Positions 7,792 to 15,677 of a DNA stretch of 64,000 nt are shown here, piece after piece. Within the stretch, counting starts at the first letter, position 1. Every line of letters begins with the position of its first letter. Below the pieces are notes generated by a model. It was not told the DNA's origin and searched no databases. It was given only the letters and a program-made list of their open reading frames with translations. The position numbers and the translations under genes are program-made. The stretch spans positions 9,110-73,109 of the forward strand of contig CAYYJQ010000006.1 in assembly GCA_964472295.1 (NCBI GenBank), read 5' to 3'. The stretch comes from JAJRZX01 sp964472295. GTDB lineage: Bacteria; Desulfobacterota; GWC2-55-46; JADFVP01.

Positions 7792-9957
7792 TCAGGCGGG
7801 TTGGCCCTCCCTGAAAGACGTAGCCGCGAGCGGGTTGCGGCTGAAGAACCCTGTAAGTGCCTCGCTGTTCATGAGGACCTTTCCAAGAAGTTCATCAACG
7901 AGTTTTTCAAGGACTTCTTTATTTGCCGCGATAATCTCGCCTGTTGTCTCCATGGCGTTATCAAGTATCTTCTGAATATCGTCAAGAACCTCTACGCCCG
8001 AAGTGATGGCATAGTCCTGAAGGGCCACGAGGCTCTTGTTGCTCATCTTGTCGCCAAAGCCATACTCAACGACCATGCGCCGCGCTATCTCCGTTGCGTG
8101 CATGAGGTCCTGCGAGGCCCCCACTGTCTGCGCCCCAGTGCCGCCAAGTTCTTCCTCGGCCACCATGCCGCCCAGTATTACGCCTATCTCGCACTCAAGG
8201 TCTTTCTTTGTAAAGGTAGCGCGCATGGCGTCGTCCTTGGGGATAAATGTCCCGGCCCCACGGTAGTTATCAAGGCTTATGAAGATGGGCGTGCTCCTGT
8301 AATGGGCCATCATGGCAATGGTGTGGCCGGCCTCGTGCACGGCAATGCTCCGTTTTTCGGCCTCGCTCATCATCTCGGCGCGCTGCAGATAAAGGGCCTT
8401 TGAGGCGGGACGCGCCCTCTGGTGGCTCCACCGCCTGAGTTCCTCCACCTCTTCCCGCTTAAGGACCGAAAGGGGCGTAATGTTGCGTATGGAGTTTAAA
8501 ATGGTGGACTGCCTTACATCAAGGCAGAGGAGTTCGTCTATCTTTTTCTCAACATCAGCCGGGTCAGCGCCGTCGTGAAGGGTGTTGAAGGTGGTCACGA
8601 CAGCATCTTTTACGGCCTGCTCTATCTCCGCGCCTGTAAAGCCGTGGCTGTTCTGGGCGAACTCGCCAAGGTTCAGGCTGTTGATGTTCTTAACCCTCTT
8701 TTCAAGGTGGATGCGGAATATCTCCTCGCGCTCGTCAACGCTTGGGAGGTCCACGAAAAAGACCTCGTCGTAACGCCCCTTTCGCCAGAGTTCAGGCGGG
8801 AGGTTCTTGGGGTCATTGGCAGTGGATATGACAAAGACGGGCTTGGTCTTCTCCTGAAGCCAGGTAATAAACGTGCCGAATACGCGGAGCTGGGTGCCAG
8901 AGTCTCCCTGATACCCTCCTATGCCGCCAAAGGCCTTGTCAATCTCGTCTATCCAGAGGATACAGGGGCTTATGGCCTCGCTGAGCTGAATACAGCGGCG
9001 GATGTTCTTCTCCGACTCGCCTACAGTGGAACCAAAGAGACGGCCCACGTCAAGACGCAGAAGCGGGAGGTTCCAGATGCCCGCCAGCGCCTTGCAGCAG
9101 AGGCTCTTACCAGAGCCCGGCACGCCTATGAGCAAAAGTCCCTTTGGTATGTCAAGACCAAGGGTCTTTATCTTCTCATTGGAGAGTCGAAATACGTGCT
9201 CGCGCTCGATGAACCATTTTTTTATCTCCTCAAGGCCGCCTATGTGCTCGATGGTCTCTTTATAGGGGTAGTAATCGAGTATCTTCTGTTTTCTTATTAT
9301 CTGCTGCTTCTCGTTCTGTATGAACTGGATGCAGTCCTCGTTAAGGATGCCGTTATTCAGGCTCACGGCCTTCCTGATGACGCGCTTCACATTGTCCATG
9401 GAGAGGCCCTGAAGGGATTTATACAGTATGGACCGTGTGGACGTTGGCCAGGACTCTGGTATGAGGTGGCCGTAAGTAGTGGATACGAGTTCGGCTATCT
9501 CGTCATAATCAGGGAGCGAGAGTTCGAGTACAATAATGTCTTCCTCAAGTTCGGGCGGTATATCACCGAGCGTTGGCGAGAGTATGCAGATGGTATTGAG
9601 GGCCCGGTTGTCGTCTATGGCCGCCGGAAGGTCGCGGAAACGGCGGAGAAACTCGTGGGAGTTGAAGTAACCCGAGATGTCCTTCAGGAGAAAGATATTA
9701 TTTACCTCTTCGCTCCTCGCGAGGCGCTCTTCTATATTCACGAGAATCTTCTCTCTGCCCATCTTCTCGCGTTTTTTCTTTTCCCCGCCATAAAGACCCT
9801 TGGAAACCGACCATGTCCAGTAGATGAGTTTCATGGACTCGGCCAGTTCCTCTATTATCTTCTCCACCCGGCGCTCCTCAAAGGAGACGACCCAAAGAAT
9901 AGGATACCTCGCCTCTATATGTACCTGTAACTCTTTCTTGAATTCGCGTGCGTTCAT
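7792..9957 (-). CDS. Soluble AAA+ ATPase (Ycf46-like) fused to M41 zinc peptidase
   Basis: A 721-residue protein. Residues ~1-225 match the N-terminal region of Ycf46-type AAA proteins. The AAA+ module (~235-460) has Walker A GVPGSGKS (278-285), Walker B CILWIDEID (332-340), sensor 1 STAND (378-382) and arginine-finger region WRKGRYDE (391-398). After a linker, ~530-690 is an FtsH-like M41 protease with HEAGH (541-545) and the third zinc ligand region VGASQD (612-617, Asp617). All catalytic residues are intact. There are no transmembrane segments, unlike FtsH, so it should be a cytosolic ATP-dependent protease. It heads the module DUF1257-DUF2997-radical SAM-Hsp70. The target is unknown. Confidence 0.9.
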   Translation of the reverse strand: MNAREFKKELQVHIEARYPILWVVSFEERRVEKIIEELAESMKLIYWTWSVSKGLYGGEKKKREKMGREKILVNIEERLARSEEVNNIFLLKDISGYFNSHEFLRRFRDLPAAIDDNRALNTICILSPTLGDIPPELEEDIIVLELSLPDYDEIAELVSTTYGHLIPESWPTSTRSILYKSLQGLSMDNVKRVIRKAVSLNNGILNEDCIQFIQNEKQQIIRKQKILDYYPYKETIEHIGGLEEIKKWFIEREHVFRLSNEKIKTLGLDIPKGLLLIGVPGSGKSLCCKALAGIWNLPLLRLDVGRLFGSTVGESEKNIRRCIQLSEAISPCILWIDEIDKAFGGIGGYQGDSGTQLRVFGTFITWLQEKTKPVFVISTANDPKNLPPELWRKGRYDEVFFVDLPSVDEREEIFRIHLEKRVKNINSLNLGEFAQNSHGFTGAEIEQAVKDAVVTTFNTLHDGADPADVEKKIDELLCLDVRQSTILNSIRNITPLSVLKREEVEELRRWSHQRARPASKALYLQRAEMMSEAEKRSIAVHEAGHTIAMMAHYRSTPIFISLDNYRGAGTFIPKDDAMRATFTKKDLECEIGVILGGMVAEEELGGTGAQTVGASQDLMHATEIARRMVVEYGFGDKMSNKSLVALQDYAITSGVEVLDDIQKILDNAMETTGEIIAANKEVLEKLVDELLGKVLMNSEALTGFFSRNPLAATSFREGQPA

Positions 9958-9982
9958 CTATTTATGCCTCTTTAGGTATGTA

Positions 9983-9997
9983 AACCTTATAAAGGTT
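9983..9997. promoter_or_regulatory. Possible operator palindrome upstream of the AAA-M41 gene
   Basis: AACCTT-ATA-AAGGTT lies 25 bases upstream of the ATG at 9957, in the divergent spacer shared with the secreted hydrolase gene. Symmetry and position suggest a regulator site; no regulator gene is adjacent. Weak evidence. Confidence 0.3.
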
Positions 9998-10215
9998 AAG
10001 GGATTATTATTATGATAACACAATTCACTGGCACTGTAAATCATGGGGGTAAATTAGTAAGTATGGACAAGTGCCGGCGCCGCGCAAGACAAGGCCCTCC
10101 CCTGCCCCGCGCGCCAGGGGCCAAAAGATATTGTAATAATAAGGGTTTTCTGTTAATAGAAGAACAAACAACAACTCCCTCTGATATTGAGATTCAAGAG
10201 TTAAAAGGAGCCAAG

Positions 10216-11121
10216 ATGCTCAAAAAGACCCTCTCCATAATCAGCCTCTTTCTTGTCTTACTCCTCGCGGCTTCTGCCTCAGCGGCCACGGGGCAGGAAA
10301 TAAAAAAAATCGCGCCCCGCGTATACGCCTTCATCGGAGGAGGCGGCTCCACTAACTCGGGCTTTGTCATTACAGAAAGTGGCGTCATCGTCATAGACTC
10401 CGAGGGGCCCCGCGAGCGCGCCCTGGACCTCCTCGCGCGCATAAAAGAAAAGACCGCTAAGCCCGTGATATACATCATAAACACCCACTACCACGGCGAC
10501 CACACCTTTGGCAACCAGTACTTCACTGGCACTATAATCTCAGAGGAAAAGACGAGAAAACTCCTTGTCAGCGAAGACAAGGCCCACAGGGCGAGGTTCA
10601 AGAAGTTCTTTGGCCCCAATTCCCTCGACGGCTTCCGCCTCACCCTGCCCGAGATTACCTTTACCAATGAACTCCGCCTTCACGAAGGCAAGGTCGAAAT
10701 TATAATCCGCCATGCAGGCCCCGCCCATACCACGGGCGACGCATACGTCTATCTCCCAAAAGAGCGAATTATCTTCACAGGTGATATACTCTATAAGGGA
10801 CGCCTCCCATGGCTCGGCGAAGGAAGCGTCATGGGGAACATGGCCGCCCTTGATAAAATACTCGCCCTTGATGCTGATATATACGTGCCCGGTCACGGCG
10901 GCATAGCCACAAAGAAAGACGTGCTCGCCTATAAAAAGTACCTTCAGGACCTCATAAGAGAAGTCAGAAGACTCCGTAAGGAAGGAAAGACTCTGGAAGA
11001 AGTAAAAAAAGAGATACAACTGCCCGCCTACAAGGCCTATCTCAAATACACCGAATGGCTCCCCCTGAACGCCGCGGCAGTGTACCGGGAACTTGACAGA
11101 GCGGAAAAAGGCCGCCATTAA
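10216..11121 (+). CDS. Secreted metallo-beta-lactamase-fold hydrolase
   Basis: The start at 10216 is chosen because AAAGGAG lies just upstream and the product then begins with a clear signal peptide (MLKKTLSIISLFLVLLLAAS, cleavage near ASA-ATG). The open frame extends further upstream, but that part is not protein-like. The mature part has the metal motif NTHYHGDHTFGN (HXHXDH), GPAHTTGD, IFTGDIL and VPGHGG, giving the full zinc ligand set. It resembles periplasmic MBL-fold proteins of the SoxH/quinoprotein-relay type. The substrate cannot be told. An ABC ATPase gene follows eight bases later and may be co-transcribed. Confidence 0.85.
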   Translation: MLKKTLSIISLFLVLLLAASASAATGQEIKKIAPRVYAFIGGGGSTNSGFVITESGVIVIDSEGPRERALDLLARIKEKTAKPVIYIINTHYHGDHTFGNQYFTGTIISEEKTRKLLVSEDKAHRARFKKFFGPNSLDGFRLTLPEITFTNELRLHEGKVEIIIRHAGPAHTTGDAYVYLPKERIIFTGDILYKGRLPWLGEGSVMGNMAALDKILALDADIYVPGHGGIATKKDVLAYKKYLQDLIREVRRLRKEGKTLEEVKKEIQLPAYKAYLKYTEWLPLNAAAVYRELDRAEKGRH

Positions 11122-11129
11122 AAAGGCCC

Positions 11130-11858
11130 ATGAATAAAACAATCATCCTTGAGGCCAGTAACCTCACAAAGGTCTTCGGAAAGGTCACGGCAGTCAACAA
11201 TATCTCCTTTACCATGAACTCCGGCGAGATACTGGGACTCATCGGCCCAAACGGCGCCGGTAAGACCACAACCATGCAGATGCTCCTCGACCTTACAACA
11301 CCAACCTCGGGCACAGTCTCTATCTTCGGCCTAAATATGGGCCGCAGCCACGAAGAAATCCTTGGCCGAGTCAACTTCTCCTCCTCTTACATATCACTCC
11401 CCTTCTCCCTCACAGTGGAAGAAAACCTCAAGGTCTTCGCCCGGCTCTACGGCATAAAAAAGGCAAAAGAAAAGATAGACGAACTCATGGAAATATTCGA
11501 GATTCAAGACATAAGAAGAGAACCCGCGAGACGGCTCTCCTCGGGACAGAACACAAGGGTCTGCCTCGCAAAGGCCCTCCTCAATGACCCGGAAATTCTC
11601 TTTCTCGATGAGCCGACAGCCTCGCTGGACCCGGACATGGCAGACAAGACCAGAAAACTCCTTAAAAAACTGAACAGGGAACGTAATATATCCATACTCT
11701 ATACCTCGCACAATATGGCCGAAATGGAAGAACTCTCGGACCGCATAATATTCCTCAACAAGGGACAAATACTCGCAACAGACAGACCCGCCGAACTCCT
11801 TGAAAAATTCCACGGAAAAGACCTCGAAGAAGTATTTATTAAAATAGCAAGACAGTAA
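11130..11858 (+). CDS. ABC-2 type transporter ATP-binding protein
   Basis: A 242-residue nucleotide-binding subunit. Walker A is GLIGPNGAGKTT (about residues 35-46), the signature is LSSGQNTRV, Walker B is ILFLDEPTASLDP and the switch His is in YTSHNMAEME. It starts eight bases after the hydrolase gene. The likely partner is the ABC-2 permease at 12165, separated by a repeat-filled spacer of 306 bases. The family drives export of drugs, polysaccharides or lipids; the substrate is unknown. Confidence 0.9.
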   Translation: MNKTIILEASNLTKVFGKVTAVNNISFTMNSGEILGLIGPNGAGKTTTMQMLLDLTTPTSGTVSIFGLNMGRSHEEILGRVNFSSSYISLPFSLTVEENLKVFARLYGIKKAKEKIDELMEIFEIQDIRREPARRLSSGQNTRVCLAKALLNDPEILFLDEPTASLDPDMADKTRKLLKKLNRERNISILYTSHNMAEMEELSDRIIFLNKGQILATDRPAELLEKFHGKDLEEVFIKIARQ

Positions 11859-12164
11859 AGAAGAAGAAGAAGAAGAAGAAGAAGAAGAAAGGGAAAGTAA
11901 GTTCAGGCGGGCCTTGCCCGCCTGAAAAGAAAAAAAAGACTTCAAACTTTCTTTTAAAAAAGAAAGTTCACAAAGAAAACTGATACCTGGCCGCGCTTTG
12001 CGCGGCCAGGGAGAAGAACGGTGACCTGTCCTGTCCAGCGGCCCGAAGGGGCGCTGGCACTGGTTTTCTTTGTCTTACTTTCTTTTTTCCAAAAGAAAGT
12101 AAGAAATCAAAACCTTTTTGGGCGCGCCTTCTTTCCGAAGGAAAGAAGGCGCGCCAGATAAAAA
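11859..12164. repeat. Repeat-filled spacer within the ABC exporter pair
   Basis: Contains in order a GAA trinucleotide run (about 11860-11888), a GGCGGGC-ctt-GCCCGCC hairpin near 11906, a CTTTCTTTT/AAAAGAAAG hairpin near 11948, CCTGGCCGCG/CGCGGCCAGG, a TGGTTTTCTTTG motif near 12060, another ACTTTCTTTT/AAAAGAAAGT hairpin, and a 15-bp-arm palindrome at 12121-12155. No gene is apparent. It appears to have been inserted between two genes that belong together. Confidence 0.65.
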
Positions 12165-12959
12165 ATGATAAAACCACGGCGCATTTTCTCATACACTCTA
12201 CGTCATCTATATCTTTACAGGCGCAGTCTACCGCGTCTCATGGAGATATTTTACTGGCCGCTCCTCGACCTCATGCTCTGGGGTTTCGTGGGCCTATATC
12301 TCACGAGATTCAGAGGAAACGTCCCTAATTTCGTGGCCTACTTCCTCGGCGCCCTCATACTCTGGGACATCCTCTTCCGCTCCCAGCAGGGCATCTCCGT
12401 CTCCTTTCTTGAAGACCTCTGGTCCCATAACCTCGTAAATATCTTCATAAGCCCGCTTAGTCCCGTGGAGTACGTCCTCAGTCTCCTTGTCATGAGCCTC
12501 ATAAAACTCGGACTCGCCTCTTTTGTCCTTACAGTACTCGCCTATTTTCTCTACTCCTTCAATATCTTCACCATAGGCCCTGCCCTCATACCCCTTGCAC
12601 TCAACCTCATCATCATGGGCTGGTCCATAGGCATCATCACAACGGCCATAATACTGCGCTATGGTCAGCAGGCCGAGGTCCTTGCCTGGGGCCTTGCCCT
12701 CCTCTTCCAGCCTATCTCAGCCGTCTTCTACCCCGTATCCGTGCTCCCTGTATGGCTCCAGCACGTCGTGGCCTTTATCCCCTCGGCCCATGTCTTCGAG
12801 GGCATGCGCGCCGTCATCGCGGGTGGTCCCTTTCCAATCGCTCACCTTGTAATGGCCTTTTTACTCAACATCGGTTACGTCGCTGTCTCGGTTATCTTCT
12901 TCTCCTGGAACTTCAAGGGAGTGAAAGAAAAAGGCCTCCTCGTAAAGACCGGGGAATAG
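12165..12959 (+). CDS. ABC-2 type transporter permease
   Basis: A 264-residue integral membrane protein with about six hydrophobic segments, beginning 'MIKPRRIFSYTLRHLYLYRR' and containing 'FQPISAVFYPVSVLPVWLQH' and 'FIPSAHVFEGMRAVI', which are typical of the ABC-2 permease group. The open frame shares its strand with the ATPase at 11130-11858, and the two probably form one exporter in the inner membrane. Substrate unknown. A purine-rich start context is lacking; the first ATG of the frame is used. Confidence 0.85.
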   Translation: MIKPRRIFSYTLRHLYLYRRSLPRLMEIFYWPLLDLMLWGFVGLYLTRFRGNVPNFVAYFLGALILWDILFRSQQGISVSFLEDLWSHNLVNIFISPLSPVEYVLSLLVMSLIKLGLASFVLTVLAYFLYSFNIFTIGPALIPLALNLIIMGWSIGIITTAIILRYGQQAEVLAWGLALLFQPISAVFYPVSVLPVWLQHVVAFIPSAHVFEGMRAVIAGGPFPIAHLVMAFLLNIGYVAVSVIFFSWNFKGVKEKGLLVKTGE

Positions 12960-12996
12960 GCCCATTACAGGACCACTACGGGGCGCTCAGACTATT

Positions 12997-13026
12997 TTGA
13001 CAGCACGAAGATATTTGGGATATAAT
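12997..13026 (+). promoter_or_regulatory. Sigma70-type promoter of the Sel1-repeat operon
   Basis: TTGACA (12997-13002) and TATAAT (13021-13026) with an 18-base spacer: both boxes match consensus. It lies about 70 bases upstream of the first Sel1-repeat gene. Confidence 0.8.
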
Positions 13027-13094
13027 AAAAAAATAGATAAAAAAGCCACCTCCAAGCCTCGAAGCCACGCCCCACCTCCATGAGGAGAAAAGTC

Positions 13095-14021
13095 ATGAAA
13101 AAATCCATCATCACCGGCCCCGGCCTCTTCCTTTTCCTGGCCCTTGTTCTCTTGACCCCCCTCTATGGTTGCGCTGGTGAGCAGGCCGCCACAAAGGGGC
13201 AGCAGGGTGTAAGTGAGTTGAAAGGAGCCTCTTACAAAGACCTCAGGGGACCTGCGAAGAAGGGCGATGTAAAGGCTCAGATAAGGCTTGCCGAGGTATA
13301 TTACAATGGCACGGGCATTGAGCGTGATTACAAGAAGGCCGCGAAATGGTATGCAAAGGCCGCTAAAAAAGGCGACCCAACCGCCCAGAAGGCCCTTGGG
13401 GCAATGTATACCGAGGGCATCGGTGTAATAAGAAACTACAACGAGGCCTTCAAGTGGTATGAGAAGGCCGCTCTCCAGGGAGACATGGAGGCGCAGAGGA
13501 AAGTAGCGGACCTCTACTACAGTGGCCGGGGTGCGCCACAGAACTTTGTCAAGGCCATGGAGTGGTACCGTTCAGCCGCCGAGCAGGGTGACACCGGGGC
13601 CGCAGTAAAACTCGCCCTTAGCTATTACACAGGCCGTAATATTCAGCGCAACTACGAAGAGACCATAAAGTGGCTCACAAAGGCCGCCGAGCAGGGGGAC
13701 GCCCATGCCCAGAACCTCCTTGGCTCCATGTACTTGAAGGGCAGGGCCGTTGAAAAAGACATGAAAGAGGCATTCAAGTGGTTCAAGAGGGCCGCGGAAG
13801 GGGGAGATAGTACGGGGCAGTTCAACCTTGGATACATTTATCTCAAGGGTGATGGCGTTACCCGCGACTTTGTAAAGAGTTACAAGTGGTTGAACCTCGC
13901 GAGCGCCGGGGGGATGATACAGGCACGTGCCGAGCTCGATAAACTTGAGGCAAAGATGACCCCGGCGGAGATAGCAAAGGCCCAGGAGATGACACGCGAG
14001 TACAGGAGAAGGAGACCATGA
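13095..14021 (+). CDS. Sel1-repeat lipoprotein
   Basis: The start at 13095 is chosen over an in-frame ATG at 13080 because GAGGAG lies 7 bases before it. The 308-residue product opens with a signal peptide ending in a lipobox-like LYGC-AG, so it is probably a lipoprotein. It then has six or more Sel1-like repeats of about 36 residues with the pattern AxxxLGxxYxxGxGVxxxYxxAxKWYxKAA. Such repeats are alpha-helical scaffolds for protein contacts in envelope or signalling complexes. It is the first of three tandem paralogues behind a strong promoter; the next gene overlaps its stop by 4 bases. Confidence 0.85.
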   Translation: MKKSIITGPGLFLFLALVLLTPLYGCAGEQAATKGQQGVSELKGASYKDLRGPAKKGDVKAQIRLAEVYYNGTGIERDYKKAAKWYAKAAKKGDPTAQKALGAMYTEGIGVIRNYNEAFKWYEKAALQGDMEAQRKVADLYYSGRGAPQNFVKAMEWYRSAAEQGDTGAAVKLALSYYTGRNIQRNYEETIKWLTKAAEQGDAHAQNLLGSMYLKGRAVEKDMKEAFKWFKRAAEGGDSTGQFNLGYIYLKGDGVTRDFVKSYKWLNLASAGGMIQARAELDKLEAKMTPAEIAKAQEMTREYRRRRP

Positions 14022-14599
14022 GGGGGAAAAACTTTGCTAAAGCCATCTTGCCCATCTTCTTTCTCACGGCCCTGGCCTTTTTTTTCGACGCCCCAGTGGC
14101 CTCGGGCGTCACACCTGTGGGAGAAGACGCATGGTCCTCGATAAGTGAGGTAACCGCCTCGGCGGAAGGTGGCGACGCAGGGGCTCAGTACAGGCTCGGC
14201 GTCATATACATGAAGGGCCGGGGCATCACTCGGGACTACAAAAAGGCCTTGAAGTGGTTTGAAAAGGCCGCGGGCCAGGGGCACACAGGCGCACAGACAA
14301 GGATAGGAGACATATACGCCGCGGGGCGCGGCGTAAAAAGAGACTACAGAGAGGCCGCCAGGTGGTACAGGTCGGCCGCCGAACACGGCAATCCAAAGGC
14401 ACAGTACAGTCTTGGTCTAATGTATATTAACGGTGACGGGGTACCAAGAGACTATGTAATTAGTTACATGTGGCTAAACCTCGCAGGGGCCGGCGGCTTT
14501 GAACCGGCCAGAAAGAGGCTTGATAAACTCGAGGCCAGGATGCCCCCGGGCGAGGTGGAACTGGCACAGAAGTTATCCCGTGAGTTCAGAGAAAAATAG
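14018..14599 (+). CDS. Sel1-repeat protein, exported
   Basis: A 193-residue paralogue of its two neighbours. It begins with a signal-peptide-like stretch (KNFAKAILPIFFLTALAFFF) and has three or four Sel1 repeats, for example 'AQYRLGVIYMKGRGITRDYK' and 'AQYSLGLMYINGDGVPRDYV'. The ATGA overlap with the preceding gene indicates coupling; the next gene starts two bases after its stop. It is the shortest of the set. A periplasmic scaffold role is inferred. Confidence 0.8.
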   Translation: MRGKNFAKAILPIFFLTALAFFFDAPVASGVTPVGEDAWSSISEVTASAEGGDAGAQYRLGVIYMKGRGITRDYKKALKWFEKAAGQGHTGAQTRIGDIYAAGRGVKRDYREAARWYRSAAEHGNPKAQYSLGLMYINGDGVPRDYVISYMWLNLAGAGGFEPARKRLDKLEARMPPGEVELAQKLSREFREK

Positions 14600-14601
14600 G
14601 C

Positions 14602-15537
14602 ATGCTGAATAGATTATTATTCACCGGCAGGAATCTCATCATAACATCAATGTTCCTCTGGGTATGTTTTGCCCTGAGCGCTCCCCATGCCGCGCGCGCT
14701 GGAGAGAAAGTTGACGCCGCGGCGCGGGCCCATGTGACTGCCAAGGCAAAGGAGATCAAGGCCCTTGCCGCAAAAGGTAACACCCTTGCCCAGGCTCGTC
14801 TCGCCGAGATGTACTACGACGGCATTGGCGTTAAAAAAGATTACAAAGAGGCCCTCACATGGGCCCGTAAGGCCGCACAAAAGGGTAATATCAAGGCAGA
14901 GGGCATACTCGGCCTCATGTACTACAAGGGACACGGCGTCATAAGGGACTACAAGACCGCTTTCAAGTGGTATCACCGGGCCGCCATGCAGGGAGACGTC
15001 AAGGCCCAGAGCATAGTGGGCCTCATGTACTCCGCGGGCCATGGCGTGGAGCGCGATTACAAGAAGGCCTTTGATTGGTACAAAAAGGCCGCCCTCCAGG
15101 GCGACCCCGGTGCAGAGGGCATTTTGGGGCTCATGTACTACGAGGGGCAGGCCGTGCCCCAGGACTACGAAAAGGCCTACCTCTGGTACAAGAAGGCCGC
15201 GGACCAGGGCTTTGCCCTTGCCGAACTGCAGCTTGGCGTAATGTATACATACGGCCAGGGCGTGCCACGGGACCCGGACAAGGCCTTCAAGTGGTTTCAC
15301 AAGGCCGCTGTAAAGGGCAATGCCAAGGCCAGGGCCACCCTTGGCCTCATGTATGCCTATGGAAAGGGCGTTGAGAAGGACTACGCGGCGAGCCACCTCT
15401 GGCTGAGCCTTGCCGCCAAGGCAGGAGAAAAAAACGCCGAGATTGCCCTAAGGGGGCTTGAGAAGAAGATGACCCCCGAGGAAAAGAACAGGGCACAGAG
15501 GCTCGCGAGCCGGTTCAGGGCAATGACAGGGAAATAA
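14602..15537 (+). CDS. Sel1-repeat protein, exported
   Basis: A 311-residue protein with an N-terminal hydrophobic stretch ending in APHAARAGEK, a probable signal peptidase I site. It has seven Sel1 repeats in a row, such as 'AEGILGLMYYKGHGVIRDYK' and 'AQSIVGLMYSAGHGVERDYK', which are more alike within this protein than to those of its neighbours and suggest internal duplication. It is the third and last gene of the operon, followed by a convergent gene at 15678. The partner is unknown. Confidence 0.85.
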   Translation: MLNRLLFTGRNLIITSMFLWVCFALSAPHAARAGEKVDAAARAHVTAKAKEIKALAAKGNTLAQARLAEMYYDGIGVKKDYKEALTWARKAAQKGNIKAEGILGLMYYKGHGVIRDYKTAFKWYHRAAMQGDVKAQSIVGLMYSAGHGVERDYKKAFDWYKKAALQGDPGAEGILGLMYYEGQAVPQDYEKAYLWYKKAADQGFALAELQLGVMYTYGQGVPRDPDKAFKWFHKAAVKGNAKARATLGLMYAYGKGVEKDYAASHLWLSLAAKAGEKNAEIALRGLEKKMTPEEKNRAQRLASRFRAMTGK

Positions 15538-15677
15538 GCCCTCGGTTCCGGTGGAGTGAATCTCAAGACATCAATCCCTTTTATCTCCGCTCAATGGAGA
15601 TGGCCCCATAGATAGATGTTTTAATGAGTCCATTACGTTTTTTTACCGCCTCCCCCTTTTTGATACTTCACCCCCCC

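Noticed and set aside
8575..9930. A 451-codon open frame on the plus strand.
   Set aside because: It is the exact antisense of the AAA-M41 gene, has no ribosome site or recognisable motif, and the minus-strand frame has intact Walker, arginine-finger and zinc motifs.
10012..10215. Upstream extension of the secreted hydrolase frame.
   Set aside because: It would bury the signal peptide inside the protein, and the AAAGGAG before 10216 fits the shorter form.
11859..12164. A transposon gene splitting the ABC exporter pair.
   Set aside because: The spacer has only hairpins and a GAA run, and no transposase frame.
15583..15602. ATCTCC/GGAGAT hairpin between convergent genes as a terminator.
   Set aside because: Short arms and no T-run on either strand.
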